Positions 8,112-15,813 of a stretch of 64,000 nt of DNA are shown here, piece after piece. This DNA comes from Dolomitihabitans soli (GTDB taxonomy: Bacteria; Actinomycetota; Actinomycetes; Streptosporangiales; Streptosporangiaceae). The stretch lies in NCBI RefSeq assembly GCF_022213955.1, contig NZ_JAKNTW010000003.1, forward strand, positions 1 through 64,000, in the 5' to 3' direction. Positions within the stretch are counted from its first letter, which is position 1; every line of letters starts with the position of its first letter. The position numbers and the translations under genes were made by a program. The notes beneath the pieces are model-generated. The model did no database searches. It was not told the DNA's origin and saw only the letters and a program-made list of their open reading frames with translations.

Positions 8112-8498
8112 CCCGCATCTCCAATCAGCTGACTCACAGGCGCAGACAGGGCAAGTCCTCCTGGCGCATGACGGAAGCAACGCTAGCCCGATCGAGGACT
8201 GCGACGCCAACGCTTATCAGTCAGAGGGCGACGCTTCCGGCGCACGATCGGCAGGCGGCCGGGCGTGATCGACGCCGGTCCGCTCGGCCGGCGCGGCGAG
8301 CATCGCCGCCGGCGGATCATCATCGAGAACCTCCGGCACGCTCAGATCGAGCAGGTCGAGATTCTGCGTGAGCAGCGCCCGCGTCCTGCTCGACACGTAC
8401 GCCGGGCTCGACTTCCGCCGCCGCTCACCTCGGCGACGCCGAAGTGCTCATCATGGCAAGCAATGGCGGGGCCTTGGCCACCGCCGCCGCGCTGCTCC
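8112..8498. other. Gap with unrecognised protein-like runs
   Basis: No intact gene. On the minus strand about 8217-8395 reads protein-like (for example ALLTQNLDLLDLSVPEVLDD), and on the plus strand about 8430-8520 another run reads LGDAEVLIMASNGGALATAA. Neither has a start or a family I recognise. They look like decayed coding sequence. Confidence 0.3.
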
Positions 8499-9488
8499 TT
8501 ATGGCTCAGGGCGTTGGTGGTGTTGCCCGCTGTCGTTCGGGCCGGGGCGGGTCCGTGAGCGGAAGGTGCGGCGGTAGGTGTCCGGCGGCACGCCGACCGT
8601 GCGGTTGAAGTGCCGGCGCAGCGTCGTCGCGGTGCCCATGCCGGTGGCCGCCGCGATGGTGTCGACGCTGTCGTCGGTGGTCTCCAGCAACTCCTGGGCG
8701 TGACGGATCCGCTGGGTCAGCAGCCATTGCAGCGGGGTGGTGCCGGTCGCCGACCTGAAGTGGCGGCCCAGGTTGCGTGAGCTCATGTTCGCCTGGCGCG
8801 CCAGGTCCTCCACGCTCAGCGGGTGATCCAGCCGTTCGATCACCCAGGGGAACAGTTCGGCGAGCGGGTGGTTGTCCGAGGCGGGCACCGGGGTGGTCAC
8901 GAACTGGGCCTGGCCGCCGTCCCGGTGCGGGGGGACGACCAGGCGGCGGGCGACCGTGTTGGCGATCGACGAACCGTGGTCGAGGCGGACGAGGTGCAGG
9001 CACAGGTCCATGGCGGCGGCTTTGCCGGCGGAGGTGAGAACGCGGCCGTTGTCCACGTAGAGGACGTCCGGGTCCACCTTCACCTGCGGGTAGCGGTCGG
9101 CCAGGGCTCGGGTGTGCGCCCAGTGCGTGGTCGCTCGCCGCCCGTCCAGCAGACCGGCGGCGGCCAGCACGAACGCGCCCGTGCAGAGGGAGGCCACGCG
9201 TGCGCCTGCCTCGTGGGCCGCGCGCACCGCGTCGACCAGGTCGGCGGGTGGGTCCTCGTCGACGTCGGCCCAGCCCGGGATGATCACGGTGTCGGCGCGC
9301 GGGAGTTGGTCGAGCCCGTGGTCGGGCTCCAGCTGGAACCGGCCGACCCGTACGGCGCCCGGCCCGCAGACGACGACGCTGTACCAGGGGTCGGCCATGC
9401 CGGTCAGGCCGGCCCCGAAGACCTCGTACGCCAAGGACAACTCGAAGTGCAGCATCCCGTCGGTGACGGCCAGCGCGACAGTGTTCAC
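8499..9488 (-). CDS. GlxA family AraC-type regulator (DJ-1/PfpI plus HTH)
   Basis: A 329-residue regulator. Residues about 1-190 form a DJ-1/PfpI domain (VALAVTDGMLHFELSLAYEV, the nucleophile-elbow region VASLCTGAFVLAAAGLLDG with its Cys, and ATTHWAH). Residues about 215-315 form two AraC/XylS helix-turn-helix motifs (LSVEDLARQANMSSRNLGRH then DTIAAATGMGTATTLRRHF). The GTG at 9488 fits the family N-terminus NTVALAV. The gene is divergent from the reductase at 9596 with about 107 bases between, so control of that gene is likely. Known relatives regulate amino-acid or carnitine catabolism, but no effector can be predicted here. Confidence 0.88.
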   Translation of the reverse strand: MNTVALAVTDGMLHFELSLAYEVFGAGLTGMADPWYSVVVCGPGAVRVGRFQLEPDHGLDQLPRADTVIIPGWADVDEDPPADLVDAVRAAHEAGARVASLCTGAFVLAAAGLLDGRRATTHWAHTRALADRYPQVKVDPDVLYVDNGRVLTSAGKAAAMDLCLHLVRLDHGSSIANTVARRLVVPPHRDGGQAQFVTTPVPASDNHPLAELFPWVIERLDHPLSVEDLARQANMSSRNLGRHFRSATGTTPLQWLLTQRIRHAQELLETTDDSVDTIAAATGMGTATTLRRHFNRTVGVPPDTYRRTFRSRTRPGPNDSGQHHQRPEP

Positions 9489-9595
9489 GTCCGGAATTGT
9501 ACGGGTCTTGGCGTTCCGGACACTCGCGTGGGGCACCCGCCCTCGCCAGGATGTCCGAGACAGATCGCAGCAGATATTGAGCACGGGGGAGAACC

Positions 9596-10627
9596 ATGGG
9601 ATCGGGACTTACGGTGGCGGTGTTCGGCGCGTACGGCCACACTGGACGCTTTGTGGTGGCACAGCTGCGGGATCGCGGGTTTGTCCCGGTTCTCTCCGGC
9701 CGCGACGCCGCCAAGCTGAGGGTGCTGGCGGCGTCCGATCCGGACCTGGACGCCCGCCCGGCGTCGGTCGACGATCCGGCCTCGCTCGACCGCGCACTGG
9801 CTGGTGCGGCGGCCGTGATCAACTGTGCCGGGCCGTTCGCCACGACGGCCGCCCCCGTGATCGAGGCGGCACTGCGCGCGGGGATCCCGTATGTGGATGT
9901 GGCGGCCGAGATTGAGGCCAACCTTGACACGTTCACGCACTTCACGGACCGCGCCCGCGCCGCAGGAACGGTGATCGTCCCTGCGATGGCCTTCTATGGC
10001 GGCCTCGGGGACCTGCTGGCCACCGCCGCGATGGGCGACTGGACGGCGGCCGACGAGGCGCACATCGCGTACGGGCTGAGCAGTTGGCACCCCACCGCCG
10101 GGACGCGTGCCGCGGGGGCGGTCTCCCGGCAGCGGCGGGGCGGTCGACGTGTCCGTTACACGAACGGGCGGCTGGAGTACCGCCATGACGACCCGCCGAC
10201 CCTGGAGTGGCCCTTTCCCGACCCGATGGGCCCTCGGGCCGTCATCGGGGAGTTCACCATGGCTGACGTCGTCACCGTTCCCAGCCACCTGTCCATCCCC
10301 GAAGTGCGTACCTACATGACGGTCGAGGCGGCCAGGGATGTGTCGGCCCCGGACGCACCGACGCCGACCGCGGCCGACGAGCGCGGCCGGTCCGCACAGA
10401 CGTTCCTCGTCGACGTCGTCGTGCGCTCCGGCGGCATCGAACGGCGCGCTGTGGCAAGGGGTCAGGACATCTACGCCGTCACCGCGCCGCTCGTGGTGGA
10501 AGCGGTCGACCGTATCCTCACGGGACGGACCAGGACGGTCGGGGTCGCCTCAGCCGGTGAACTCTTCGACGCGCCCGACTTCCTCCGCGCGATGTCCTCG
10601 CACATCTCCCTGGAACTGCGCCTTTGA
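9596..10627 (+). CDS. Saccharopine dehydrogenase-like NAD(P)-binding protein
   Basis: A 343-residue protein with an N-terminal Rossmann fold (VAVFGAYGHTGRFVVAQLRD, a variant GxYGxTG motif as in saccharopine-dehydrogenase-like and trans-acting enoyl reductases). It is followed by VINCAGPF and IPYVDVAAE, both typical of the family. The C-terminal part contains the conserved FYGGLGDLLA and a final VRSGGIERRAVARGQDIYAV strand. The exact reaction is unknown. Relatives act in lysine metabolism or as enoyl reductases for lipid synthases, but no partner synthase is nearby. A GGGGGAGA ribosome-binding site precedes the ATG. Divergence from the GlxA-type gene suggests regulation by it. Confidence 0.78.
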   Translation: MGSGLTVAVFGAYGHTGRFVVAQLRDRGFVPVLSGRDAAKLRVLAASDPDLDARPASVDDPASLDRALAGAAAVINCAGPFATTAAPVIEAALRAGIPYVDVAAEIEANLDTFTHFTDRARAAGTVIVPAMAFYGGLGDLLATAAMGDWTAADEAHIAYGLSSWHPTAGTRAAGAVSRQRRGGRRVRYTNGRLEYRHDDPPTLEWPFPDPMGPRAVIGEFTMADVVTVPSHLSIPEVRTYMTVEAARDVSAPDAPTPTAADERGRSAQTFLVDVVVRSGGIERRAVARGQDIYAVTAPLVVEAVDRILTGRTRTVGVASAGELFDAPDFLRAMSSHISLELRL

Positions 10628-10680
10628 CGCGCTCCCCGGAGTGAACGCCGGGCGGGATTCAGCCTGGTGGCATGCTCCGC

Positions 10681-10725
10681 TACTCGGTGGTACCGTATAG
10701 TGGTACTCGATACCACCGAGTACCA
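10681..10725. promoter_or_regulatory. Nested inverted repeats, probable PadR operator/promoter
   Basis: TACTCGGTGGTA (10681-10692) and its exact complement TACCACCGAGTA (10711-10722) form a 12-bp inverted repeat. Inside it, TGGTACTCG (10701-10709) pairs with CGAGTACCA (10717-10725), giving a second overlapping dyad. They end about 25 bases before the padR start codon, a position expected for an autoregulatory operator. Confidence 0.7.
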
Positions 10726-10748
10726 GGAGTGACCGAAGAGGACGCACG

Positions 10749-11075
10749 ATGGACAACCTGACGGAGATGCTGAAGGGCACGCTTGAGGGCTGCGTGCTTG
10801 AAATCATCGGCAGCGAGGAGACCTACGGGTATGCCATCACGCGTCGGCTGAACGAACTCGGCTTCGCCGACGTCGTCGAGGGGACGGTTTACACCATCCT
10901 GCTGCGACTGGAGAAGAACGGGCTCGTCCAGGTGACGAAACGACCGTCCGGGCTGGGCCCGCCGCGCAAGTTCTATGCGCTCAACGACGCGGGGCGCGAA
11001 GAACTCGTGACGTTCTGGGCGAAATGGGCGTACATCACATCACGGATCGACAAGCTCAAGGAGGGCGGGAGATGA
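10749..11075 (+). CDS. PadR family transcriptional regulator
   Basis: A 108-residue winged-helix regulator of the short PadR type (PadR-s2 size). Visible motifs are LKGTLEGCVLEIIGSEETYG, the recognition region YAITRRLNELGFADVVEGTV and the wing LEKNGLVQVTKRPSGLGPP, followed by RKFYALNDAGREEL. Such proteins bind a palindrome in their own promoter and release it when a phenolic or drug-like ligand binds. The nested inverted repeat immediately upstream is the likely site. The stop codon overlaps the ATG of the first DUF1048 gene. Confidence 0.92.
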   Translation: MDNLTEMLKGTLEGCVLEIIGSEETYGYAITRRLNELGFADVVEGTVYTILLRLEKNGLVQVTKRPSGLGPPRKFYALNDAGREELVTFWAKWAYITSRIDKLKEGGR

Positions 11076-11428
11076 ACTTCTGGGAGACCATTACTGGCAG
11101 CGATCTCACCAGGGAATGGAAGGCGTTCGAAGCTCGGGCAGGGGCGTTGCCGGCCGACTACCGGGCGGCGTGGGAGCAGATCAAGGCCCACCTCTTCCCC
11201 TACGGGGACTTCACGGGTCGCAACCTGATGCCGCTTCTCGACAATGCTCTGGGGCTGCTCGAAGAGACAGCGGCCGATGGGCAGGGCATTCACGAGGTGC
11301 TGGGCGACGACATCCAGGGCTTCTGCGCGGCGCTGGCCGGCGAAGAAGGGGCCCGGAGCCATCGCGACCGGTGGCGCGATCAGTTGAACAGGAACGTCGC
11401 AAGGAAATTGGACCGGCTGGGAGGCTGA
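11072..11428 (+). CDS. DUF1048 protein, first copy
   Basis: A 118-residue helical protein of the DUF1048 family, whose fold is a small bundle resembling a ferritin-like or DNA-binding adaptor. Its role is unknown, but members are almost always encoded beside PadR regulators. The features seen are WKAFEARAGALPADYRAAWEQ, followed by a variable middle and VLGDDIQGFCAALAGEE. The start at 11072 overlaps the padR stop (ATGA), so translation is coupled. The next gene is a paralogue that starts one base after this stop codon. Confidence 0.85.
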   Translation: MNFWETITGSDLTREWKAFEARAGALPADYRAAWEQIKAHLFPYGDFTGRNLMPLLDNALGLLEETAADGQGIHEVLGDDIQGFCAALAGEEGARSHRDRWRDQLNRNVARKLDRLGG

Positions 11429-11429
11429 C

Positions 11430-11756
11430 GTGGGCATCCAAGACATCATCGAGGGCAAGAAGCAGTGGCGGGCGCACCTGGCGCGGGTCAAGGCGCTCCC
11501 GCCGGACTACCAGATCGTCTACAAGGAGATGCAGAAGTACTTCTTCAAGATCGGACCGATCGACTTGCCTGACGGGACCCTGCTCTCAGGGATCGTCGAC
11601 TTCTTCGAGGAGGGCGTCGCGGCCGGCAAGGGAGTCCTGGAACTCATCGGCGACGACGTCGCTGCCTTCTGCGACGACCTGGTCAAGGACTCGCGCACCT
11701 ACGCGGACATCTATCAGGAGTCCATCAGAGGGGAACCCGGCACGGCCGAGAAGTAA
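11430..11756 (+). CDS. DUF1048 protein, second copy
   Basis: A 108-residue paralogue of the preceding protein with the same landmarks: KKQWRAHLARVKALPPDYQI, then EMQKYFFKIGPIDLPDG and ELIGDDVAAFCDDLVKDS. It starts with GTG one base after the previous stop. PadR followed by two DUF1048 genes is a recurring actinobacterial and firmicute operon, and the pair may form a heteromer. No enzymatic residues stand out. Confidence 0.85.
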   Translation: MGIQDIIEGKKQWRAHLARVKALPPDYQIVYKEMQKYFFKIGPIDLPDGTLLSGIVDFFEEGVAAGKGVLELIGDDVAAFCDDLVKDSRTYADIYQESIRGEPGTAEK

Positions 11757-12408
11757 CACCCGTCGACCCGGCCCTATACCGCTTGATCAGCGCCGGCGCC
11801 TGCATCATCGGCGCATGCACGGTGTCGGTCGACCCGAACTCCAGCGCCTCTTCGACCTGGTGATCGGCGCCGACGGGTCGCACTCCAACACCCTCGGCCT
11901 GCGGAGCGCAACCAGGCCCTCGCCACGGAGGGCGGCGGCGTGGTCGCCCCGCGCACCCGGCAGCACCTCGACACGCGGAACGCGATCTTGCGCAGCCGTA
12001 CGGCGCTGCCGTCCAGCACCGAGGGCCGTGCCGCCCACACCGCCTTCGACCTGCCCGACTACGAACACGCCCTCATGGACGGCGGAACCTGGTAGTGCTT
12101 GCCTGGAACTCGACGGGGTCGGGACGGGCCGACGTGCGGCAGGCTGACGCCGATGCGACCGGGGCGTTCTCCCACACCGGCCGGCCGCCGACCAGGGCGC
12201 GCCCCGCGGTGGCCTTCCGTGGCAGGTTCATTCCTCTGCTCCAGTGATGGCCGCTGGGCATGGAACGCCCAGGTCAGGCGCCTTCGCGACATAGGTGGAG
12301 CGGGCGGGAGATTCTTTCGGTCCGTACCGCAAGAATGCGGCACCGGCTCCGACTTCATGGTGAACGGCGCCTTCGGGGGCGCCGCCCGACCATTGAAGGA
12401 GACGGCGC
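11757..12408. other. Gap with gene relics
   Basis: No intact gene in about 650 bases. Near 11845-11890 on the plus strand the reading FDLVIGADGSHSNT matches the second FAD-binding signature of aromatic-ring monooxygenases, without the rest of such an enzyme. Near 12000-12095 a frame ending AFDLPDYEHALMDGGTW also looks coding but is unassigned. The last 100 bases hold the leader of the YciI gene with a small GGCGCC stem (12366-12383). Confidence 0.4.
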
Positions 12409-12777
12409 ATGAAGTTCATGTTGATCATGCACAACAACCCGCAGATCTGGGACGCGCTGACCGAGGAGGAGCGCAACGAGGTGATGAGCGGCCACGGCCC
12501 GTTCATGGAGACCGTCAAGAAGTCCGGGGAGATGATCAGCACCACCGCGCTGGCCGACCCGTCGCAGAGCGCCGTGGTCAGGGTCCGGGGCGGCGTCCCG
12601 GCGGTGACGGACGGGCCCTACCTTGAGGCCAAGGAGTACCTCGGCGGCTATTACATGGTGGAATGCGACAGCCGGGAGCGCGCCCTGGAGCTGGCCGCGC
12701 TCATCCCGGACGCCGGCGTCGAGGGCCTCGGCATCGAGGTGCGGCCGGTGCTCTTCGCGGGCACGGCCGACGGCTGA
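12409..12777 (+). CDS. YciI/DGPF family protein, first copy
   Basis: A 122-residue YciI-like (DGPF, PF03795-type) protein with a ferredoxin-like fold. It shows the start MKFMLIMHNNP, the family-naming motif in the form VTDGPYLEAKEYLGGYYMVE, and ALELAALIPDAGVEGLGIEV. Its function is unknown. DGPF genes are the standard genomic partners of ECF42-type sigma factors, and one lies two genes downstream in the same operon. The ATG has a GAAGGAGA ribosome-binding site. Confidence 0.9.
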   Translation: MKFMLIMHNNPQIWDALTEEERNEVMSGHGPFMETVKKSGEMISTTALADPSQSAVVRVRGGVPAVTDGPYLEAKEYLGGYYMVECDSRERALELAALIPDAGVEGLGIEVRPVLFAGTADG

Positions 12778-12784
12778 GCACACG

Positions 12785-13123
12785 GTGAAGTTCCTGCTGA
12801 ATCTCTATCGGAGGGCCGTGGCCCTACCCGGGGAAAGGCTCGACCATGAGGAGTTCCTGGCCACGGCCGGGCAGGCAGGGGAACTGGTCAGCGCTCACGT
12901 GTTCGCCGATCCGTCCATCAGCGCCGTCGTATGGGCTCGGGACGGCGTGGTGACCGTGACCGAGGGCCCGTACTCGCAGACCCCGGATCATGTCGCCGGC
13001 CAGTACGTGGTCGACTGCGAGAGCCGCGAGCGCGCCGTGGAACTGGCCGCCCTGATAGCCGGCGGTCAGGTCGGCGGCGTGGAGGTGCGGCCGCTGATGG
13101 ACTCCGCCGGGATGGAGATGTGA
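12785..13123 (+). CDS. YciI/DGPF family protein, second copy
   Basis: A 112-residue paralogue of the upstream YciI protein. Motifs are VKFLLNLYRR at the start, VTVTEGPYSQTPDHVAGQYV (the DGP core is changed to EGP) and AVELAALIAGG. The GTG start at 12785 lies 7 bases after the first copy's stop codon. The stop overlaps the GTG of the sigma factor (GTGA). It is shorter than the first copy and lacks the exact DGPY motif, so it may be a diverged subunit. Confidence 0.82.
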   Translation: MKFLLNLYRRAVALPGERLDHEEFLATAGQAGELVSAHVFADPSISAVVWARDGVVTVTEGPYSQTPDHVAGQYVVDCESRERAVELAALIAGGQVGGVEVRPLMDSAGMEM

Positions 13124-14364
13124 GCACGACCGAACGCCTCGGGGACCTGCTGCGCGAACTGGCGCCGCAGGTTCTCGGCCTGCTCCTGCGTCGCCATGGC
13201 GGGTTCGAGGAGTGCGAGGACGCGGTCCAGGAGGCGTTGCTCGTCGCGGCGACGCGGTGGCCCGCCGGGGACATCCCGGAAAACCCGCGTTCCTGGCTGG
13301 TCACCGTCGCCTCCCGCCGCCTGGTCGATCAGATACGCAGCGAGCAGGCGCGCCGCCGCCGGGAGGTCACCGCGGCGGTACGGGAGGCGCCGGACGCCGC
13401 CGTCGCGCCGGCGCCCGGCGAGGAAGGCCCGGGCGCCCGGGACGACACGCTCGCGCTGCTGTTCCTGTGCTGCCATCCGGGGCTGACCCCCGCCTCTCAG
13501 GTGGCGCTCACGCTGCGCGCCGTCGGCGGGCTCACCACCGTCGAGGTGGCGCGGGCATTCCTCGTGCCGGAGGCCACCATGGCGCCGCGGATCAGCCGCG
13601 CCAAGCAGCGGATCAGAACCGCCGGCGCATCGTTCGAGATGCCGCCGCCCCAGGAGCGGGCCATACGGCTGGACGCCGTCCTGCACGTGCTCTACCTGAT
13701 CTTCAACGAGGGCTACACCGCCAGCTCCGGACCTGACCTGCACCGCGGCGACCTCACCGGAGAGGCGATCCGGCTCACCCGGATGGTGCACCGGTCCTTG
13801 CCGGATGACGGTGAAGTCGCCGCGCTTCTGGCGCTGATGTTGCTGACCGATGCCCGCCGTACGGCCCGCACCGGCCCGGACGGCGGCCTCATGCCGCTGG
13901 CCGAGCAGGACCGGAAGCGGTGGGACGCCGCCATGATCGAAGAGGGCGCAGCGCTGGTCACCGACGCCATGTCCGTCTCACCCCTCGGCCCTTACCAGCT
14001 TCAGGCGGCGATCGCCGCGCTGCACGTCCAGGCGCCGCGGGCCGAGGACACCGACTGGGAACAGATCCGCGTCCTGTACGGGATCCTCGCCCGGATCGCG
14101 CCGAACCCCATGGTCACGCTCAATCACGCCGTCGCGGTCGCGATGACCCGCGGGCCCCAGGCCGGGCTCGAACTGCTGGAGAGCCTGGACTGCGACCCCC
14201 GGATCGCCCGCCACCACCGCCTCTACGCCGTGCGCGCCCACCTCCAGGAGCTGGTCGGCGAGTACGCCGCCGCACGGGAGAACTACCTGCTGGCGGCCCG
14301 GTGTGCCACGAGCCTCCCCGAACAGCGCTACCTGCGAGACAGGGCAGGCAAGCTAGAGCGATAG
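13120..14364 (+). CDS. ECF RNA polymerase sigma factor, ECF42-type
   Basis: A 414-residue extracytoplasmic-function sigma factor with a long C-terminal extension. Region sigma-2 is at about 10-75 (GGFEECEDAVQEALLVAATR, NPRSWLVTVASRRLVDQIRS) and sigma-4 at about 110-170 (LTTVEVARAFLVPEATMAPR). The extension of about 230 residues has the hallmarks of group ECF42: YLIFNEGYTASSGPDL, a DGGLMPLAEQDR version of the conserved DGGFMPL motif, and TPR-like helices at the end. In this group the extension, not an anti-sigma factor, controls activity, and DGPF genes are the known targets. Both features agree with the two upstream genes. GTG start overlapping the preceding stop. Confidence 0.92.
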   Translation: MSTTERLGDLLRELAPQVLGLLLRRHGGFEECEDAVQEALLVAATRWPAGDIPENPRSWLVTVASRRLVDQIRSEQARRRREVTAAVREAPDAAVAPAPGEEGPGARDDTLALLFLCCHPGLTPASQVALTLRAVGGLTTVEVARAFLVPEATMAPRISRAKQRIRTAGASFEMPPPQERAIRLDAVLHVLYLIFNEGYTASSGPDLHRGDLTGEAIRLTRMVHRSLPDDGEVAALLALMLLTDARRTARTGPDGGLMPLAEQDRKRWDAAMIEEGAALVTDAMSVSPLGPYQLQAAIAALHVQAPRAEDTDWEQIRVLYGILARIAPNPMVTLNHAVAVAMTRGPQAGLELLESLDCDPRIARHHRLYAVRAHLQELVGEYAAARENYLLAARCATSLPEQRYLRDRAGKLER

Positions 14365-14387
14365 CAGCCGGTGAGAGCGCCGGGTGT

Positions 14388-14419
14388 CCCCGCGCCGGCC
14401 ATCCGATGGCGACGCGGGG
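14388..14419. terminator. Bidirectional terminator between convergent genes
   Basis: CCCCGCG (14388-14394) pairs with CGCGGGG (14413-14419), and CCATC/GATGG extend the stem inside. It lies between the ends of the sigma factor and MFS genes. Confidence 0.6.
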
Positions 14420-14427
14420 GTCGCGTC

Positions 14428-15744
14428 TCAGCGGGCGGTGACGGGCAACGGTGCGACCTCGCGGATGACGAAGGCGTAGTTGAGCGCGCCCAGCAGCGCG
14501 ATGCCGCCGATGACGCACAGCGGCGCGACGAAGGAGCCGGTGGTGTCCACGAGATAGCCGATGAGGATCGGCGTGATGATGCCCGCGAAGTTGGAGGCGA
14601 AGTTCTGCAGGCCGCCGATGGAGCCGACGTGACGCGAGCTCGGCGCGACGTCGGCGGGCAGCGCCCAGATGCCGGTGGCGGCGAAGGTGAGGCTGGAGTA
14701 GGAGAGTGCGAGCAGCGCCAGCGCCATCCACGCCTCGGGGACCAGCACCGCCAGGATGATCACCGACCCGCCGATCATGCCGCTCACGATGACGGTCTTG
14801 CGCACCTTGGTGACCGGGACGCCACGCCGGATGGCGCGGTCGGCGACGTATCCGCCGAGCCAGCCGCTCAGCACCGCGCAGATTCCCGGAAGCGCTCCGA
14901 AGAAGCCCAGTTTGAGCAGCCCGAAGCCACGCTCGGTGACGAGGTAGGTCGGGAAGAAGGTGATGAAGAAGTAGATGACGCTGTTCAGGCAGAAGAAGCC
15001 CAGCATCATGCCGATGACCGTCCGGTAGCGGAACAGCTTGCGCCACGGCAGGGCGGCGGCGTCCTCGGTGTCGGTGTCCGCCGATCGGGCGCCGCCGGCC
15101 CTGATGTAGGCGAGCTCGGCCTCGCTCACCCGCGGGTGCTCCCCGGGGTCGCGGTAGAACCGCCACCACAGGGCCGCCCAGATCAGCCCCAGCGCGCCGA
15201 TGACGACGAACACCAGATGCCACCCGGTCAGCGCGACGATGGCGGTCACGATCGGGATCGCGATTACGGCCCCCACCCGGGAGCCGGAGTCCCAGATGCC
15301 GGTCGCCAGGCCGCGCTCCTGGACGGGGAACCAGGTCGCGACGACCTTGGCGCTGGCCGCCGGCGCCGGGCTCTCTCCGACGCCGAGCAGGAAACGGGCG
15401 GCGAACAGGCTCCAGAAACCCCGTGCGGCGGAGGTCAGCATCGTGAACAGCGACCACCACACGGCCGCGATCGTGAACGCCCGGCGGGCGCCGACCTTGT
15501 CGACGTACCAGCCCGCGGCGAGCTGGCAGAAGTCGTACGCCCAGAAGAACGCGGCGAAGATCATGCCCTGCTGGGTGGCCGACAGGGTGAACTCCTCGCC
15601 CATGAAGGGGAGGGCGACGCCGAGGCTGGACCGGTCGAGATAGTTGATCGACAAACCGGCGAAGGCGAGCCAGATGATCATCCATCGGGTTCGCCCGACG
15701 CCGCGTGGAGTCACGGCACTAGTGGGGGTGGGGGTGGGGGCCAT
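14428..15744 (-). CDS. MFS transporter, anion:cation symporter (acid-sugar) type
   Basis: A 438-residue, 12-helix permease of the major facilitator superfamily. The sequence GLSINYLDRSSLGVALPFMG, the loop AGWYVDKVGARRAF (motif A) and LLGVGESPAPAASAKVVATW place it in the ACS family with galactonate, glucarate and hexuronate transporters. A charged central loop lies at about 210-235. It is directly downstream of the enolase-superfamily dehydratase on the same strand but has its own copy of the palindrome TCCTATAGGA 36 bases upstream, so both are likely controlled by the adjacent GntR regulator. The joint role is uptake and dehydration of an aldonic or hexuronic acid. Confidence 0.9.
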   Translation of the reverse strand: MAPTPTPTSAVTPRGVGRTRWMIIWLAFAGLSINYLDRSSLGVALPFMGEEFTLSATQQGMIFAAFFWAYDFCQLAAGWYVDKVGARRAFTIAAVWWSLFTMLTSAARGFWSLFAARFLLGVGESPAPAASAKVVATWFPVQERGLATGIWDSGSRVGAVIAIPIVTAIVALTGWHLVFVVIGALGLIWAALWWRFYRDPGEHPRVSEAELAYIRAGGARSADTDTEDAAALPWRKLFRYRTVIGMMLGFFCLNSVIYFFITFFPTYLVTERGFGLLKLGFFGALPGICAVLSGWLGGYVADRAIRRGVPVTKVRKTVIVSGMIGGSVIILAVLVPEAWMALALLALSYSSLTFAATGIWALPADVAPSSRHVGSIGGLQNFASNFAGIITPILIGYLVDTTGSFVAPLCVIGGIALLGALNYAFVIREVAPLPVTAR

Positions 15745-15780
15745 CCGAAGTCCTCTGCTGAGCTTTCGAGCTTTGATATT

Positions 15781-15790
15781 TCCTATAGGA
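15781..15790. promoter_or_regulatory. Palindromic operator, copy 1 (MFS promoter)
   Basis: Perfect 10-bp palindrome TCCTATAGGA within ATTTCCTATAGGAT, located between the end of the dehydratase gene and the start of the MFS gene. The identical 14-mer occurs at 16922-16931 in inverted orientation, upstream of the GntR regulator and the dehydratase. Confidence 0.75.
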
Positions 15791-15813
15791 TTGCTGCGCC
15801 GCAGGTCAAGGGG

